This document shows positions 36,394 through 44,485 of a DNA stretch of 64,000 nucleotides, in pieces (position 1 is the first letter of the stretch; each line of letters opens with the position of its first letter). The stretch lies in contig JBGVRX010000017.1 in assembly GCA_045128835.1 (NCBI GenBank), positions 124,001 through 188,000 on the forward strand, in the 5' to 3' direction. This DNA is from CALVUJ01 sp045128835 (GTDB taxonomy: Bacteria; Bacillota_I; Bacilli_A; RFN20; DUOF01). The translations under genes were made by a program, and so were the position numbers. The notes below the pieces were generated by a model, which worked only from the letters and a program-made list of their open reading frames with translations, searched no databases and had not been told where the DNA came from.

Positions 36394-36399
36394 TATAAT
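36394..36399 (+). promoter_or_regulatory. -10 element of rluB promoter
   Basis: TATAAT, with a weak -35 ATGAAA at 36371-36376 (17-base spacer), 16 nt before the rluB ATG. The 213-bp divergent region 36203-36415 otherwise holds only AT-rich sequence. Confidence 0.55.
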
Positions 36400-36415
36400 T
36401 ATATCGGTGATTTAA

Positions 36416-37147
36416 ATGGAAAGATTACAAAAAGTTATAGCTAAAGCAGGTGTCTGCTCAAGAAGAAAAGCAGAAGTATTAATTACTGAAGGTAAAGTAA
36501 AAGTTAACGGACATGTTGTTACTACATTAGGTACAACAGTTAGCGAAGATGATAAAATATATGTTGACGGTAAATTATTAAAAAGTGAAAGTAAAGCATA
36601 CTATGTTTTAAATAAAGCAAGAAATACAATATCTTCTGTTAGTGATGAAAAAGGAAGAAAAACAGTTTTAGAAGGTTTAAATATAGGAAAAAGAATTTAT
36701 CCTGTAGGAAGACTAGATTTTGATACAACTGGAGTTCTAATTTTAACTAATGATGGTGAACTTGCAAACGCATTATTACATCCTTCTAAAGAAGTTAACA
36801 AAGTATATATCGCTACAATTGAAGGTTCTATTTCAGATGAAGAATTAACAAAGTTAGAAACTGGAGTTGTGGTAGATGGTAAAACTACTAGTCCTTGTAA
36901 AGCTGAAAGAACCAAAGTTAACAAAGAGAAGAATAAAACTATTGTTAAATTAACTATTCACGAAGGAAGAAACCATCAAGTAAAGAAAATGTTTGAAGCA
37001 ATCAATAAAAAAGTATTAAAGCTTCACAGAGAAGAATTCGCTGGAATTTCTTCTAAAGGATTATACGAAGGCCAACACAGAAAACTTACTTTCGAAGAAG
37101 TAAAAAGTTTAAAAAATTTAGCATATAATAAAGAAAAGGCAAATTAA
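36416..37147 (+). CDS. rluB: 23S rRNA pseudouridine synthase RluB
   Basis: The 243-residue protein has an N-terminal S4 domain (MERLQKVIAKAGVCSRRKAE) and a RsuA-type synthase domain with the catalytic Asp in GRLDFDTTGVLILTNDGE and the C-terminal EGRNHQVKKMFEA. It isomerises uridine in the large-subunit rRNA near the peptidyl-transferase centre. GGTGAT ribosome site. Its stop codon overlaps the stop of convergent galE by 3 bp inside a shared terminator. RsuA or RluE cannot be formally excluded but RluB is usual in Bacillota. Confidence 0.93.
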   Translation: MERLQKVIAKAGVCSRRKAEVLITEGKVKVNGHVVTTLGTTVSEDDKIYVDGKLLKSESKAYYVLNKARNTISSVSDEKGRKTVLEGLNIGKRIYPVGRLDFDTTGVLILTNDGELANALLHPSKEVNKVYIATIEGSISDEELTKLETGVVVDGKTTSPCKAERTKVNKEKNKTIVKLTIHEGRNHQVKKMFEAINKKVLKLHREEFAGISSKGLYEGQHRKLTFEEVKSLKNLAYNKEKAN

Positions 37148-37162
37148 TTGCCTTTTTTCTTT
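37130..37162. terminator. Bidirectional terminator holding two overlapping stop codons
   Basis: AAAAGGCAA, loop ATTAA, TTGCCTTTT: a nearly perfect palindrome with A and T tracts on both sides. The stop codons of rluB (37145-37147) and galE (37144-37146) both lie in the loop. Confidence 0.9.
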
Positions 37163-38130
37163 GCAAATTTAAGTTGTGATTCAACTATATCATTAATAGT
37201 ATTTTCATATTTATATTTGATTAATTCATTTAATTTTTTAGTAGAGAATGTTATAACACTAACATCTCCTTTTCTTTTAGCATTAAATCCGTAATCCAAC
37301 TTCTTATTTACCACATTTTCTGCCGCTTTTAAAACTTCTAGCACAGTAGTTCCTTCCTCGCCTCTAGCAACATTACAAATAACTGTTCTATCAACACTAT
37401 CATATAATTTAGCCACAATATTTGTTAAATCATTAACATGAATATAATCTCTAATAGGAGTTCCATCTCTAGTAGGGTGATCATTCCCGTTAAACATTAA
37501 CTTTGTTCCTTTCTCTATCTCATCACAAATGTATGGAACCAAATTTTTCTTATCTAGTTTCGGATCATCTCCTAGCATATATTCAATATTTGCCCCAGCA
37601 GGATTAGAAAATCTACATATAATCGCTTTGTTATCTATTTTTGCCCAATCCAATATTAATTTTTCACACTCCATTTTACTTTCTGCATATGGAGATATTG
37701 GATTGAAAGCACACTCTTCTTTTGTTGGCATAGTAATAGGATTACCATAGACAACTACACTACTAGCAAATAGCAGTTTATTAACTTTGTGTTTACTCAT
37801 GACTTTTAAAAGAACTTTGGTTGAGCCTATATTGTTTTCTTTATATTCTTGTGGATATTTTACAGATTCATCAACATATTTTTTAGCAGCTAAATGAATA
37901 ACTCCAGCAAAACTATTTTTTTCAAACAAATCAGATAATTTATCCTCATCACGAACATCAAACTTATAAACCTCTATTCTTCCTTTAAATTGATTTTTTA
38001 ACTTATCAATATACTTTTCTTTAGCATTAACAAAATCATCCACTACTACTATTTCATAACCTAAACTGAGTAATTTAAGACATAAATTAGTCCCAATATA
38101 TCCCGCACCACCAGTAATTAAAAGTTTCAT
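37144..38130 (-). CDS. galE: UDP-glucose 4-epimerase
   Basis: GalE interconverts UDP-glucose and UDP-galactose for glycan synthesis. The 328-residue SDR protein has GGAGYIGTNLCLKLL, HLAAKKYVDESVKYPQEY, SSVVVYG, the YAESK pair and GTPIRDYIHVNDL. Start at 38130 after GAGGTG. It stands alone; supplying precursors for surface polymers is likely. Confidence 0.93.
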   Translation of the reverse strand: MKLLITGGAGYIGTNLCLKLLSLGYEIVVVDDFVNAKEKYIDKLKNQFKGRIEVYKFDVRDEDKLSDLFEKNSFAGVIHLAAKKYVDESVKYPQEYKENNIGSTKVLLKVMSKHKVNKLLFASSVVVYGNPITMPTKEECAFNPISPYAESKMECEKLILDWAKIDNKAIICRFSNPAGANIEYMLGDDPKLDKKNLVPYICDEIEKGTKLMFNGNDHPTRDGTPIRDYIHVNDLTNIVAKLYDSVDRTVICNVARGEEGTTVLEVLKAAENVVNKKLDYGFNAKRKGDVSVITFSTKKLNELIKYKYENTINDIVESQLKFAKKKGN

Positions 38131-38191
38131 GTAAAACACCTCATTTACTATAATTATAAAATAAAAAGGATAAAACTTAAATTTTTATCCT

Positions 38192-38464
38192 TTAATTTTC
38201 TTTATATTCTAACTTACCTTTTATACCATGTCGAATCTTTTTCAATATTGTTATATTATATTTTCCTTCTTTATATGTATCATAACCCAATTTCCCTATA
38301 TACATAGCTATTATTTCTATAGATATTGGATCTATTCCTAAAACTGTTAAAGCGAATTCATTCAAACTCATCACTTTTTTATCAAACAACGCTGGTTTGA
38401 ATTTTACAGATTTCTTTTTATAATTTACCACAAATAAAGAAGTGTTTTTTTCATTACATGTCAT
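38192..38464 (-). CDS. Small unknown protein coupled to parB
   Basis: The 90-residue protein (MTCNEKNTSLFVVNYKKKSV ..., basic, about one third hydrophobic) overlaps the end of parB by 11 nt, so it is probably co-translated. No ribosome site of normal strength is visible. No motif is recognised. In Bacillus no gene occupies this place; a link to chromosome segregation is only positional. Confidence 0.6.
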   Translation of the reverse strand: MTCNEKNTSLFVVNYKKKSVKFKPALFDKKVMSLNEFALTVLGIDPISIEIIAMYIGKLGYDTYKEGKYNITILKKIRHGIKGKLEYKEN

Positions 38465-39314
38465 TTTGTTCAAAGATTCCCATTATTTTTCTAAGTGTAG
38501 ATTCATCTTTAAAATATATTTTCATTTCGCCATCTTTAATTCTAACTTTAGTTTTAAACTTTTTGTGTAGAACTGTTGAAGCATAATCATAATAAGGATT
38601 TGTTGCTCTTTCTTTTTTTCTAACATTCTTTCTGCCTTGTGCTAAGTTTGCTAAGTTTTCAACTTGTCTTGAAGTATAACCATACTCAATTGCATCATTA
38701 GCAATCTTAAGGGCAACTTCTTCTTCCAAGTTAATTAACGGTTTTACTTGTCCCATTGTTAATGCACCATTAATTACATAGTCTTGAATAGTTTCTGGCA
38801 AGTTTAATAAACGCATAATGTTTGCTATATATGATCTAGATTTACCAACTTTTTGTCCAATTTGTTCATGTGTTAAACCTAATGTATTTGCTAAATTTTC
38901 ATAAGCTCTTGCTTCTTCAATTACATTAAGATCTTCTCTTTGAACGTTTTCAATAATTGACATTTCCATCATTTGTTGATCGCTAAATTCAGCGATTAAA
39001 GCAGGAACTTTTCTCATTCCAGCTAAAACACTTGCTCTAAATCTTCTTTCACCTGCTAAGATTTGGTATCTTCCTTGATCTGTCATACGAACTAATAAAG
39101 GAGATATAACACCATATGTTTTAATTGATTCACTTAATTCTTGTAATTTAACATCATCAAAAATAGTTCTTGGTTGGTATGGGTTTGCATCAACTAAATC
39201 AACACTAATGTCAGCACGAGTTGAACGCTCTGCTAAAGCATTATACTTTTCAACTTCCTTCAATTCTTCTCCGATATCAAACACATTAATTTTATTATAA
39301 TTATTTTCCATCAT
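38454..39314 (-). CDS. parB: Chromosome-partitioning protein ParB (Spo0J-like)
   Basis: The 286-residue CTPase/DNA-binding protein has the N-terminal catalytic segment VDANPYQPRTIFDD and GERRFRASVLAG (CTP-binding boxes), the HTH GLTHEQIGQKVGKSRSYIAN and a C-terminal dimerisation region. It loads at parS and spreads along DNA, recruiting SMC and ParA. It follows parA with a 14-nt overlap; two candidate parS sites are in this window (5961 and 42718). Confidence 0.95.
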   Translation of the reverse strand: MMENNYNKINVFDIGEELKEVEKYNALAERSTRADISVDLVDANPYQPRTIFDDVKLQELSESIKTYGVISPLLVRMTDQGRYQILAGERRFRASVLAGMRKVPALIAEFSDQQMMEMSIIENVQREDLNVIEEARAYENLANTLGLTHEQIGQKVGKSRSYIANIMRLLNLPETIQDYVINGALTMGQVKPLINLEEEVALKIANDAIEYGYTSRQVENLANLAQGRKNVRKKERATNPYYDYASTVLHKKFKTKVRIKDGEMKIYFKDESTLRKIMGIFEQNDM

Positions 39315-40074
39315 TAATCACTTCCTTTGCTAAATCTATATATGCTTGCGCTACCGCACTTGATGGAGCATATTCTACTATTGTTTTTCCTAATTTTTGA
39401 GCCTCTAGAATCTTATTACTTCTTGGAATGTGAGTTCCATAAACTCTACTGTTTCTAAATAGAGCTCTAATTTCATTTTCTATGTCTGTATTAATTTTAT
39501 ACTTTGAGTCGTATATATTTAAAACAATTCCACTTACTATTAAATTTTTGTTGAATGAGTTTTTTATTCTTCTAACTGAAGCATACGCTTCTAACAAACT
39601 TTCTTTTGAAAAATATTCGCACAATGAAGGAATCATAACTTTATCGCTTGCATTCAACACATTAACATTAAGACCTATTGCTGGAGGACAATCTATAATT
39701 ATGTAATCATATTTTCTTCTGATTTCGTTTATTTCTTCTTTCAATCTAAAATATCTTCCATTATCTTTATAAATTGTTGCCATTTCAACATCCGCACCTG
39801 CTAATAAAGGATTAGATGGTAAAAAGAAGAAATTTCTAAGTTTCATTGTTCTAATTGCCTCTGTAGCGTGAATTTTATCAACCAAAACATCATATAAAGT
39901 ATTATCTAAACTATAACGATTATATCCCAAACCTATTGTTGCACTTCCTTGAGGATCGGCATCAATTAATAAGGTTTTCTTTCCAATATATGCAAGAGAT
40001 GCAGCTAAATTGACAGCAATTGTTGTTTTACCAACACCACCTTTTTGGTTAACAACAGCGATTACTTCTGCCAT
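39301..40074 (-). CDS. parA: Chromosome-partitioning ATPase ParA (Soj-like)
   Basis: The 257-residue deviant Walker ATPase has VNQKGGVGKTTIAVNLAASL, LLIDADPQGSAT and IIDCPPAIGLNV. With ParB it segregates origins and in Bacillus also controls DnaA. No extended N-terminal HTH is present, so it is the chromosomal Soj type. GAGGAGAT precedes the ATG. Part of mnmG-rsmG-parA-parB. Confidence 0.95.
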   Translation of the reverse strand: MAEVIAVVNQKGGVGKTTIAVNLAASLAYIGKKTLLIDADPQGSATIGLGYNRYSLDNTLYDVLVDKIHATEAIRTMKLRNFFFLPSNPLLAGADVEMATIYKDNGRYFRLKEEINEIRRKYDYIIIDCPPAIGLNVNVLNASDKVMIPSLCEYFSKESLLEAYASVRRIKNSFNKNLIVSGIVLNIYDSKYKINTDIENEIRALFRNSRVYGTHIPRSNKILEAQKLGKTIVEYAPSSAVAQAYIDLAKEVINDGK

Positions 40075-40089
40075 ACAATCATCTCCTCT

Positions 40090-40794
40090 TTATAATGGTT
40101 TTTTCTTCATTTTGTTATAATCTCTTGGATACTTTTCTGGAGTATAGTCTAGTTTTTGATAAATAAGGTTATAACGTTTTCCAAAACTCATAGGTAAGAT
40201 AACTTTTTGTTTTTCTACTAAATCTAATTTCAATTCTTTACAAGCTTTATCACATTCCATAGCTTCTTCTTTTGCCATAGGACCTTTCATAGCTATGAAT
40301 TTTCCACCAACTTTTACAAGTGGAGAAGATAATTCCATTAAAACATTTAATCTAGATACCGCTCTCGCTGTTACATAATCATATTTTTCACGATTTTTTC
40401 TTCCATAATCTTCTGCTCTATCAACAACGATATCAATATCTTCTAAGCCTAATTCTTCGATTACCATTTTAACGAATTCCATTCTCTTGTTCATTGAATC
40501 TAAGCATGTAACTTTTAATTTAGGATATGCTATTTTCAATGGGATTGAAGGGAAACCAGCACCTGCTCCAACATCGCATAAAGTTTTACCATCAAAATCA
40601 TTTACAAACCCTAGAGTTAAACAATCGAAGAAATGTTTCTCATAAACATCATTTTTTTGTGTAATCGATGTTAAGTTTAACTTCTCGTTCCATGTTTGTA
40701 ACAACTCAAAATATCTACGAAATTGTTGTTCTTGTTTCTCTGTTAATAAAATATTGTGTTGCTCTAATAAATCTTTAAATTGTTCTTCATTCAT
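40090..40794 (-). CDS. rsmG: 16S rRNA (guanine527-N7)-methyltransferase
   Basis: RsmG methylates G527 of 16S rRNA; its loss gives low-level streptomycin resistance in other bacteria. The 234-residue protein has NLTSITQKNDVYEKHFFDCL, the SAM motif CDVGAGAGFPSIPLKIAYP and VTARAVSRLNVLMEL. It directly follows mnmG (2 bp), the usual order. Confidence 0.96.
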   Translation of the reverse strand: MNEEQFKDLLEQHNILLTEKQEQQFRRYFELLQTWNEKLNLTSITQKNDVYEKHFFDCLTLGFVNDFDGKTLCDVGAGAGFPSIPLKIAYPKLKVTCLDSMNKRMEFVKMVIEELGLEDIDIVVDRAEDYGRKNREKYDYVTARAVSRLNVLMELSSPLVKVGGKFIAMKGPMAKEEAMECDKACKELKLDLVEKQKVILPMSFGKRYNLIYQKLDYTPEKYPRDYNKMKKKPL

Positions 40795-40796
40795 CT

Positions 40797-42656
40797 TTAA
40801 TTACTCCCTTTCATTTTTAAATACAATAATAAGATTGATATATCACTAGGATTAACACCAGAAATTCTAGATGCTTGACCAATATTTAGTGGTTTAATTT
40901 GGTTCAATTTTTGTCTTGCCTCTAATGCTAGATTTTCTATTAAATTATAGTCTGTATTGATATCCAACTTCATATATTCCATCTTTTTAAAACTTTGAGC
41001 TTCCTTTTGTTGTTTTACAATGTAACCGGCGTACTTAATTTGGATTTCTGCTTCTTCTAAAACATCCTCAGTAAAATCCAATTTTTCTTCAAACATTTCC
41101 TTTATATCATAAATAGTAACATCTTGTCTTTTTAGAAGTTCACTTCCAAGAATGCTCGTCTCAACACTTATTTCTTTTTCAGTTTTCAGTTTTTCCGCAA
41201 AGGAATCACCTTTTTTAATTTTTATTATGTCAAGAGCATCCTTGCATTGCTTGATTTTTTCCTTTTTCTTCAAGAATTTATCAAATCGATCCTCTTTTAT
41301 TAATCCACAATTATAGCCATATTGAGTTAGTCTTAAATCGGCATTGTCGTGTCTTAACAACAGTCGGTATTCTGCTCTAGATGTTAATAATCTGTACGGT
41401 TCTTTGGTTCCTTTTGTAACCAAGTCATCGATCATAACACCAATATACGCCTCATCTCTTCCAAGAACTAAAGGTTGCTTTCCTCTAATTTTCAAGGAAG
41501 CATTAAGTCCCGCCAACAATCCTTGAGCCGCAGCCTCTTCGTATCCCGATGTTCCATTTATTTGTCCTGCTGTATACAAATTGCTAATAACTTTATTTTC
41601 TAAAGTAGGCCACATTTGCAAAGAGTTAATCGCATCATATTCGATTGCATAAGCATATTTTTTTACTCTCGCATTTTCAAAGCCAGGTAGCGAATGAATC
41701 ATTTTTAATTGAACATCTTCTGGCATCGATGTGGAAAAACCTTGCAAATAAATAGTATCTAATGATAGCGATTCTGGTTCAACAAATAATTGATGTCTTT
41801 GCTTTTCATTAAATTTGACTATTTTATCCTCTATCGAAGGACAATATCTAGGTCCAACACCTTCAACCATTCCTCCATACATTGCCGATTTAGTTAAATT
41901 CTCTTCAATTATTTTTTTCGTTTCATCAGTAGTATGAATCAAGTAACACAATTCTTGTTCTTCGAGAGGCTTATATTCATTTGTTTCATACGAGAAGGCA
42001 AGTTTACCTTCTGTTCCTGGTTGAACTTCCATTTTACTAAAATCAATGCTATCTCTATAAATTCTAGGTGGTGTTCCTGTTTTTAGTCTTATTATATCAA
42101 GTCCTAACTCTTTAAGATGAGGAGACAACCCATATGCTCCACTTTGTCCATCAGGCCCTTCCTTCTTACTTGTATGTCCAACAAGAATTTTTGCTTCCAT
42201 ATAAGTACCCGTCGTTAAAATAGTTGCTTTAGATGAATATCTAGTTCCATCAACCACAACTCCCATACATGAATTGTTTTCAACGATTAAGTTATCCACA
42301 CATCCTTCAAGTATTTCTACATTCGGTTCAACTTTCAGCAAATCCCTCATATAGTTTTTATAATCTAATTTATCACTTTGAGCTCTAAGGCACCAAACGC
42401 CAGGCCCTTTTGCAGTATTTAACATTTTCATTTGCAAATATGTCTTGTCTGCTGTTATTCCCATTTGTCCACCTAAAGCATCAATTTCTCTAACAACAAC
42501 ACCTTTCGCAGGTCCTCCAATCGAAGGATTGCAAGGCATACATGCAATATTATCAATGTCTAATGTAACTAAAAGAGTCTTTAAGCCAGTTCTTGCACTA
42601 GCTAAAGTGGCTTCTACACCAGCATGTCCTCCTCCGACAACAATCACATCATACAT
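40797..42656 (-). CDS. mnmG: tRNA uridine-5-carboxymethylaminomethyl modification enzyme MnmG
   Basis: MnmG with MnmE builds cmnm5U34 in tRNAs. The 619-residue FAD enzyme starts MYDVIVVGGGHAGVEATLAS and contains CNPSIGGPAKG, GPRYCPSIEDKIVKF, NGTSGYEEAAAQGL and SRAEYRLLLRHDNADLRL. The ATG at 42656 is preceded by GAGGTGTGG; an in-frame ATG 18 nt earlier overlaps that site. mnmE, usually next to it, is not in the window. Confidence 0.97.
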   Translation of the reverse strand: MYDVIVVGGGHAGVEATLASARTGLKTLLVTLDIDNIACMPCNPSIGGPAKGVVVREIDALGGQMGITADKTYLQMKMLNTAKGPGVWCLRAQSDKLDYKNYMRDLLKVEPNVEILEGCVDNLIVENNSCMGVVVDGTRYSSKATILTTGTYMEAKILVGHTSKKEGPDGQSGAYGLSPHLKELGLDIIRLKTGTPPRIYRDSIDFSKMEVQPGTEGKLAFSYETNEYKPLEEQELCYLIHTTDETKKIIEENLTKSAMYGGMVEGVGPRYCPSIEDKIVKFNEKQRHQLFVEPESLSLDTIYLQGFSTSMPEDVQLKMIHSLPGFENARVKKYAYAIEYDAINSLQMWPTLENKVISNLYTAGQINGTSGYEEAAAQGLLAGLNASLKIRGKQPLVLGRDEAYIGVMIDDLVTKGTKEPYRLLTSRAEYRLLLRHDNADLRLTQYGYNCGLIKEDRFDKFLKKKEKIKQCKDALDIIKIKKGDSFAEKLKTEKEISVETSILGSELLKRQDVTIYDIKEMFEEKLDFTEDVLEEAEIQIKYAGYIVKQQKEAQSFKKMEYMKLDINTDYNLIENLALEARQKLNQIKPLNIGQASRISGVNPSDISILLLYLKMKGSN

Positions 42657-42717
42657 TTTTCCACACCTCTTCATTTTTGATTATATACTCTTGTGAAATA
42701 GGTGTCAATTAAATGGG

Positions 42718-42733
42718 TGTTTCACATGAAACT
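42718..42733. promoter_or_regulatory. parS: Near-consensus parS site upstream of mnmG
   Basis: TGTTTCACATGAAACT agrees with TGTTNCACGTGAAACA at 14 of 16 positions, differing at one central base and the last. It lies in the short intergenic region before mnmG, close to parAB. Confidence 0.55.
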
Positions 42734-42750
42734 TTTTAGGTAATTTTCAC

Positions 42751-42782
42751 AAAAAAAGCCTATTTTTTAAAAAATAAGCTTA
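42751..42782 (-). terminator. AT-rich terminator after the HExxH operon
   Basis: Minus-strand AAGC, TATTTTTT, AAAAAATA, GCTT form a long stem followed by a T run; it overlaps the stop codon of the preceding small gene. Confidence 0.7.
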
Positions 42783-43091
42783 CATTATTTTAGTAATTAA
42801 ACTATTTAACAGCTCCAGGGCACGTCCGCCAATAACGAAATCGAAGCACTTCTTACTTTCCACGATTTCAATTGTAGCTATATTTCCCCTATCGTATATA
42901 CCATCAGGACTAGTACCGTATTTCCTAATTAAAGAAAAGAATTTAGTCAACCAACCATTCAATGTGCTTGCCGGAATAGTTTTGGTATACCCATTAAAAC
43001 TAACAGCGCTACTTTTCTTATCAACATAAAATCTATTGATGATCCCATTTTCAATCAAATTGACTTTTATTTGAATTATACTTTTATACAT
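42780..43091 (-). CDS. Small unknown protein partnered with the HExxH protein
   Basis: The 103-residue protein (MYKSIIQIKVNLIENGIINR ... VIGGRALELLNSLITKIM) overlaps the end of the HExxH gene by 16 nt and so is probably translated with it. It looks like a compact alpha/beta domain. No family is recognised; a chaperone, inhibitor or binding partner of the upstream protein are all possible. Confidence 0.6.
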   Translation of the reverse strand: MYKSIIQIKVNLIENGIINRFYVDKKSSAVSFNGYTKTIPASTLNGWLTKFFSLIRKYGTSPDGIYDRGNIATIEIVESKKCFDFVIGGRALELLNSLITKIM

Positions 43092-44374
43092 TCAGGTTTC
43101 ACCTTTCTTTCATAATGTTCATTCATCGCTGTAATCATTTTTTCTATTTCATCGTCTATCTCTAAATCATAGAAGGTTCCATTCTTACTAAGATAGAAAC
43201 TTAGATTACAAAATATAAATCCCAGTTCTTTAGAGTACTCTACCCACTTAGATCCAAAATATTCTTCCAACCTTTTATAATCATTCTCTATCGCACACTC
43301 TAAAAAGAATTTTTCGTGATGCCTTATAAAATATTCCGCAAGAGGATATAAGTCTTCGTAAACGGTTTCCCCAACAATTGTCCAATCATTAGGATTGTCA
43401 AATATGCAAACACCTTTTTCCCTCAGCCTCTTCGTTACTTTTTCCGCCAACATCTGAGTCCTTATTTCATTAACTATTTCATTAGTGCTCTTTTCATCAC
43501 GAACATTTATTCCAGTCGCGCCAATTCCTTGCTCTATTCTGTGGATAAGTTCATGTATAAGTGTCACATCAAAACTTCTAACTCTGTTATTTAAAAGTCT
43601 TATTATAGGCATCTTAACAAAGTGAAGATAATGTTCTTCATTTTTAGGATCATTAATCAAATTAAATCTACCTGCACAAGCATTATTTTTAAAGACAAAG
43701 AATTCCACAACTTCTCCAGTGATCTTTTTTCCACACCAGTCTTCTAATTCTTTTTTTATCTTTCTTCCATACTTAGACTCTTTAGCAACACCTATTCTAT
43801 ATTCTAAAAAAAGTTTTTTTCTACATTCAATAAATTCTTGAATTATTTCTTCAGTTAAGTTTTCCACATTTATACCTAGTGCCTTAATCGCATTTCTAAA
43901 TCTGCTTCTTTCAAAAATTAAATTTTCTTTTATACAATCAGGGACATCTTCATCATCCAATATCGAATCATATTCTTTCACATAAGAATCTATACACGCA
44001 ACCTCGACATCCTCATCCATAAAACAGTTAATAAAGTTTTTAAAAACATCTTCATCCACATCATCATTGTGGAAAACTTTTTTAACCAATTCAAACAAAG
44101 CCTTATCTTTGTGCTTTCTCAACTTTTCCACAGTAGCGTTATATTCTAAATAATTAGTTTTAGCAATCACATATTCACCAACGCCAAATTTCTTTTTATC
44201 CTTTTGTGTAAACTTATACACATCTATTGGATTACTAGAAAAATCAAAATAAGTATTATTTAATCTTTTTATTATTAGTTCTCTATACCTTTCACCATAG
44301 CATTCAACAAAAGTCTCTAAGATAACATCTTTATATTCATTATACCTATCCACAAATTTCTTTTCATAAACCAC
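43076..44374 (-). CDS. Uncharacterised HExxH metalloprotease-like protein
   Basis: The 432-residue cytoplasmic-type protein has no signal peptide or membrane helix. Its only clear motif is VTLIHELIHRIEQG (about 270-283), the HExxH zinc-protease core, followed about 22 residues later by NEIVNEIRTQ, whose Glu residues could supply the third ligand in gluzincin fashion. The N-terminal half is charged and helical. A GAGGTGAC ribosome site and a promoter-like TTGTAT/TATTAT lie upstream. It forms a two-gene unit with the small gene at 42780. The target is unknown. Confidence 0.7.
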   Translation of the reverse strand: MVYEKKFVDRYNEYKDVILETFVECYGERYRELIIKRLNNTYFDFSSNPIDVYKFTQKDKKKFGVGEYVIAKTNYLEYNATVEKLRKHKDKALFELVKKVFHNDDVDEDVFKNFINCFMDEDVEVACIDSYVKEYDSILDDEDVPDCIKENLIFERSRFRNAIKALGINVENLTEEIIQEFIECRKKLFLEYRIGVAKESKYGRKIKKELEDWCGKKITGEVVEFFVFKNNACAGRFNLINDPKNEEHYLHFVKMPIIRLLNNRVRSFDVTLIHELIHRIEQGIGATGINVRDEKSTNEIVNEIRTQMLAEKVTKRLREKGVCIFDNPNDWTIVGETVYEDLYPLAEYFIRHHEKFFLECAIENDYKRLEEYFGSKWVEYSKELGFIFCNLSFYLSKNGTFYDLEIDDEIEKMITAMNEHYERKVKPECIKV

Positions 44375-44445
44375 AACTAGTCACCTCAGAATCACACAAT
44401 AATAATATCACATTCCCCACATACAAGAAACATTTTTTTTATAAA

Positions 44446-44477
44446 CAAAAAGAGCGCAGTTTGATCCACGCTCTTTA
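44446..44477 (-). terminator. Terminator after gyrA
   Basis: Minus-strand AAAGAGCG, 12-base loop, CGCTCTTT and a T run. Confidence 0.88.
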
Positions 44478-44485
44478 TTCTGTTA

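Noticed and set aside
43850..44374. Toxin-antitoxin interpretation of the HExxH gene and its partner
   Set aside because: No HTH, RelE/PIN or XRE partner is visible; the small gene follows rather than precedes and shows no DNA-binding motif.
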